Below, in pieces: positions 63,816 through 64,000 of a stretch of DNA of 64,000 bases; the first letter of the stretch is position 1; the number at the start of each line of letters is the position of its first letter. A program made the translations under genes and the position numbers. Source of the DNA: Aestuariispira insulae (lineage in GTDB: Bacteria; Pseudomonadota; Alphaproteobacteria; UBA8366; Aestuariispiraceae); the NCBI RefSeq assembly GCF_003385955.1, contig NZ_QRDW01000007.1, positions 1 through 64,000 of the forward strand. Direction: 5' to 3'. The notes below the pieces were generated by a model. It did not search any database. It was not told where the DNA came from and was given only the letters and a program-made list of their open reading frames with translations.

Positions 63816-63855
63816 TGTGCATATGCACTCAATAATATATGTGTATGTGCATACA
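63816..63855. promoter_or_regulatory. Two palindromes upstream of the FabF-type gene
   Basis: A perfect 12-bp palindrome, GTGCATATGCAC (63816-63827), and a near-perfect 14-bp one, TGTATG-TG-CATACA (63842-63855), lie 21-60 bp before the ketosynthase start; their centres are 27 bp apart. They share the core GTGCATA. They look like operator sites for one dimeric repressor, overlapping the expected promoter. Confidence 0.5.
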
Positions 63856-63915
63856 TCTAATTTTTCAAGGGCATTTATCAGATGCGACCCATCCGGCGGA
63901 AGCTAACAGGCAAGT

Positions 63916-63931
63916 GTAACGGTAGCGTTAC
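63916..63931. promoter_or_regulatory. Inverted repeat at the right edge
   Basis: GTAACG (63916-63921) and CGTTAC (63926-63931) form an exact inverted repeat with a 4-base spacer. A smaller one, ACCG and CGGT with a 6-base spacer, follows at 63957-63970. They may belong to the ketosynthase promoter or to the next gene outside the window. Confidence 0.4.
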
Positions 63932-64000
63932 GGGGATATTTCAATTCAGCAGACAAACCGTATATTCGGTCTAGGGATGGGGACCCAAAAGCTGATCGAG

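Overview
The window is a 64 kb piece of a bacterial chromosome, most likely from an alphaproteobacterium. The evidence is the family content: a usg gene, a DUF3035/BamF-type lipoprotein, PAS_5 and soluble PAS-kinase proteins, and the ribF-ileS-lspA run. A marine Rhodospirillales- or Sneathiella-like host is only a guess. Genes are dense, mostly moderately GC-rich and often overlap by 4 bp. I see no rRNA, tRNA, insertion sequence, prophage or CRISPR array. Layout: (1) 1-1 kb is an odd, AT-rich left edge with a small membrane protein and an unexplained 640-bp stretch. (2) 1-5.8 kb carries an apparent operon on the minus strand: a DmdA/GcvT-like folate-dependent demethylase, an OsmC protein, an atypical crotonase and an acyl-CoA ligase, preceded by an Lrp-type regulator. 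(3) 6-14.9 kb has a flippase-like membrane protein with a methyltransferase-like partner, a gamma-carbonic-anhydrase-like protein, PdxJ, a chemoreceptor with a cytoplasmic histidine kinase, a PAS_5 protein, a universal stress protein and MsrA. (4) 15.0-15.4 kb holds the most unusual element: four tandem 15-bp inverted repeats, a near-consensus sigma-54 promoter and three perfect hairpins, which together look like a small RNA gene driven by a sigma-54 enhancer-binding protein. (5) 15.5-24.8 kb holds LysR and AraC regulators, TadA, RluB, RsmD, BluB, a CoA-transferase/hydratase pair and an MFS exporter. (6) 25-41.3 kb is a housekeeping block on the minus strand (RibF, HEAT protein, IleS, LspA, DUF3035 lipoprotein, two M16 peptidases, Pgi, MutL). 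A 1435-residue fused xanthine-dehydrogenase-like molybdoenzyme on the plus strand splits it between lspA and the DUF3035 gene. (7) 41.5-48 kb has a degenerate EAL protein with a short leader ORF, a MaoC hydratase, a CobW GTPase, a dicarboxylate/amino-acid symporter, a DHH phosphoesterase and an exonuclease. (8) 48.2-56.4 kb is a sarcosine oxidase operon (soxBDAG) with an alkaline-phosphatase-like gene and a GbdR-like GlxA/AraC regulator. (9) 56.5-64 kb has a second degenerate EAL paralogue, acr3/arsR arsenite resistance, groESL with a heat-shock-type promoter and one good plus one weak CIRCE, usg, a MarR regulator and a FabF-type ketosynthase. Two folate-linked one-carbon systems stand out: the DmdA/GcvT-like enzyme and tetrameric sarcosine oxidase. 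Both fit an organism that breaks down methylated osmolytes such as glycine betaine, and possibly dimethylsulfoniopropionate (DMSP). The regulator at 55408 and the sox operon share a 16-bp upstream motif, which suggests direct control. Functions are assigned from sequence motifs and remembered family features; no database search was run.
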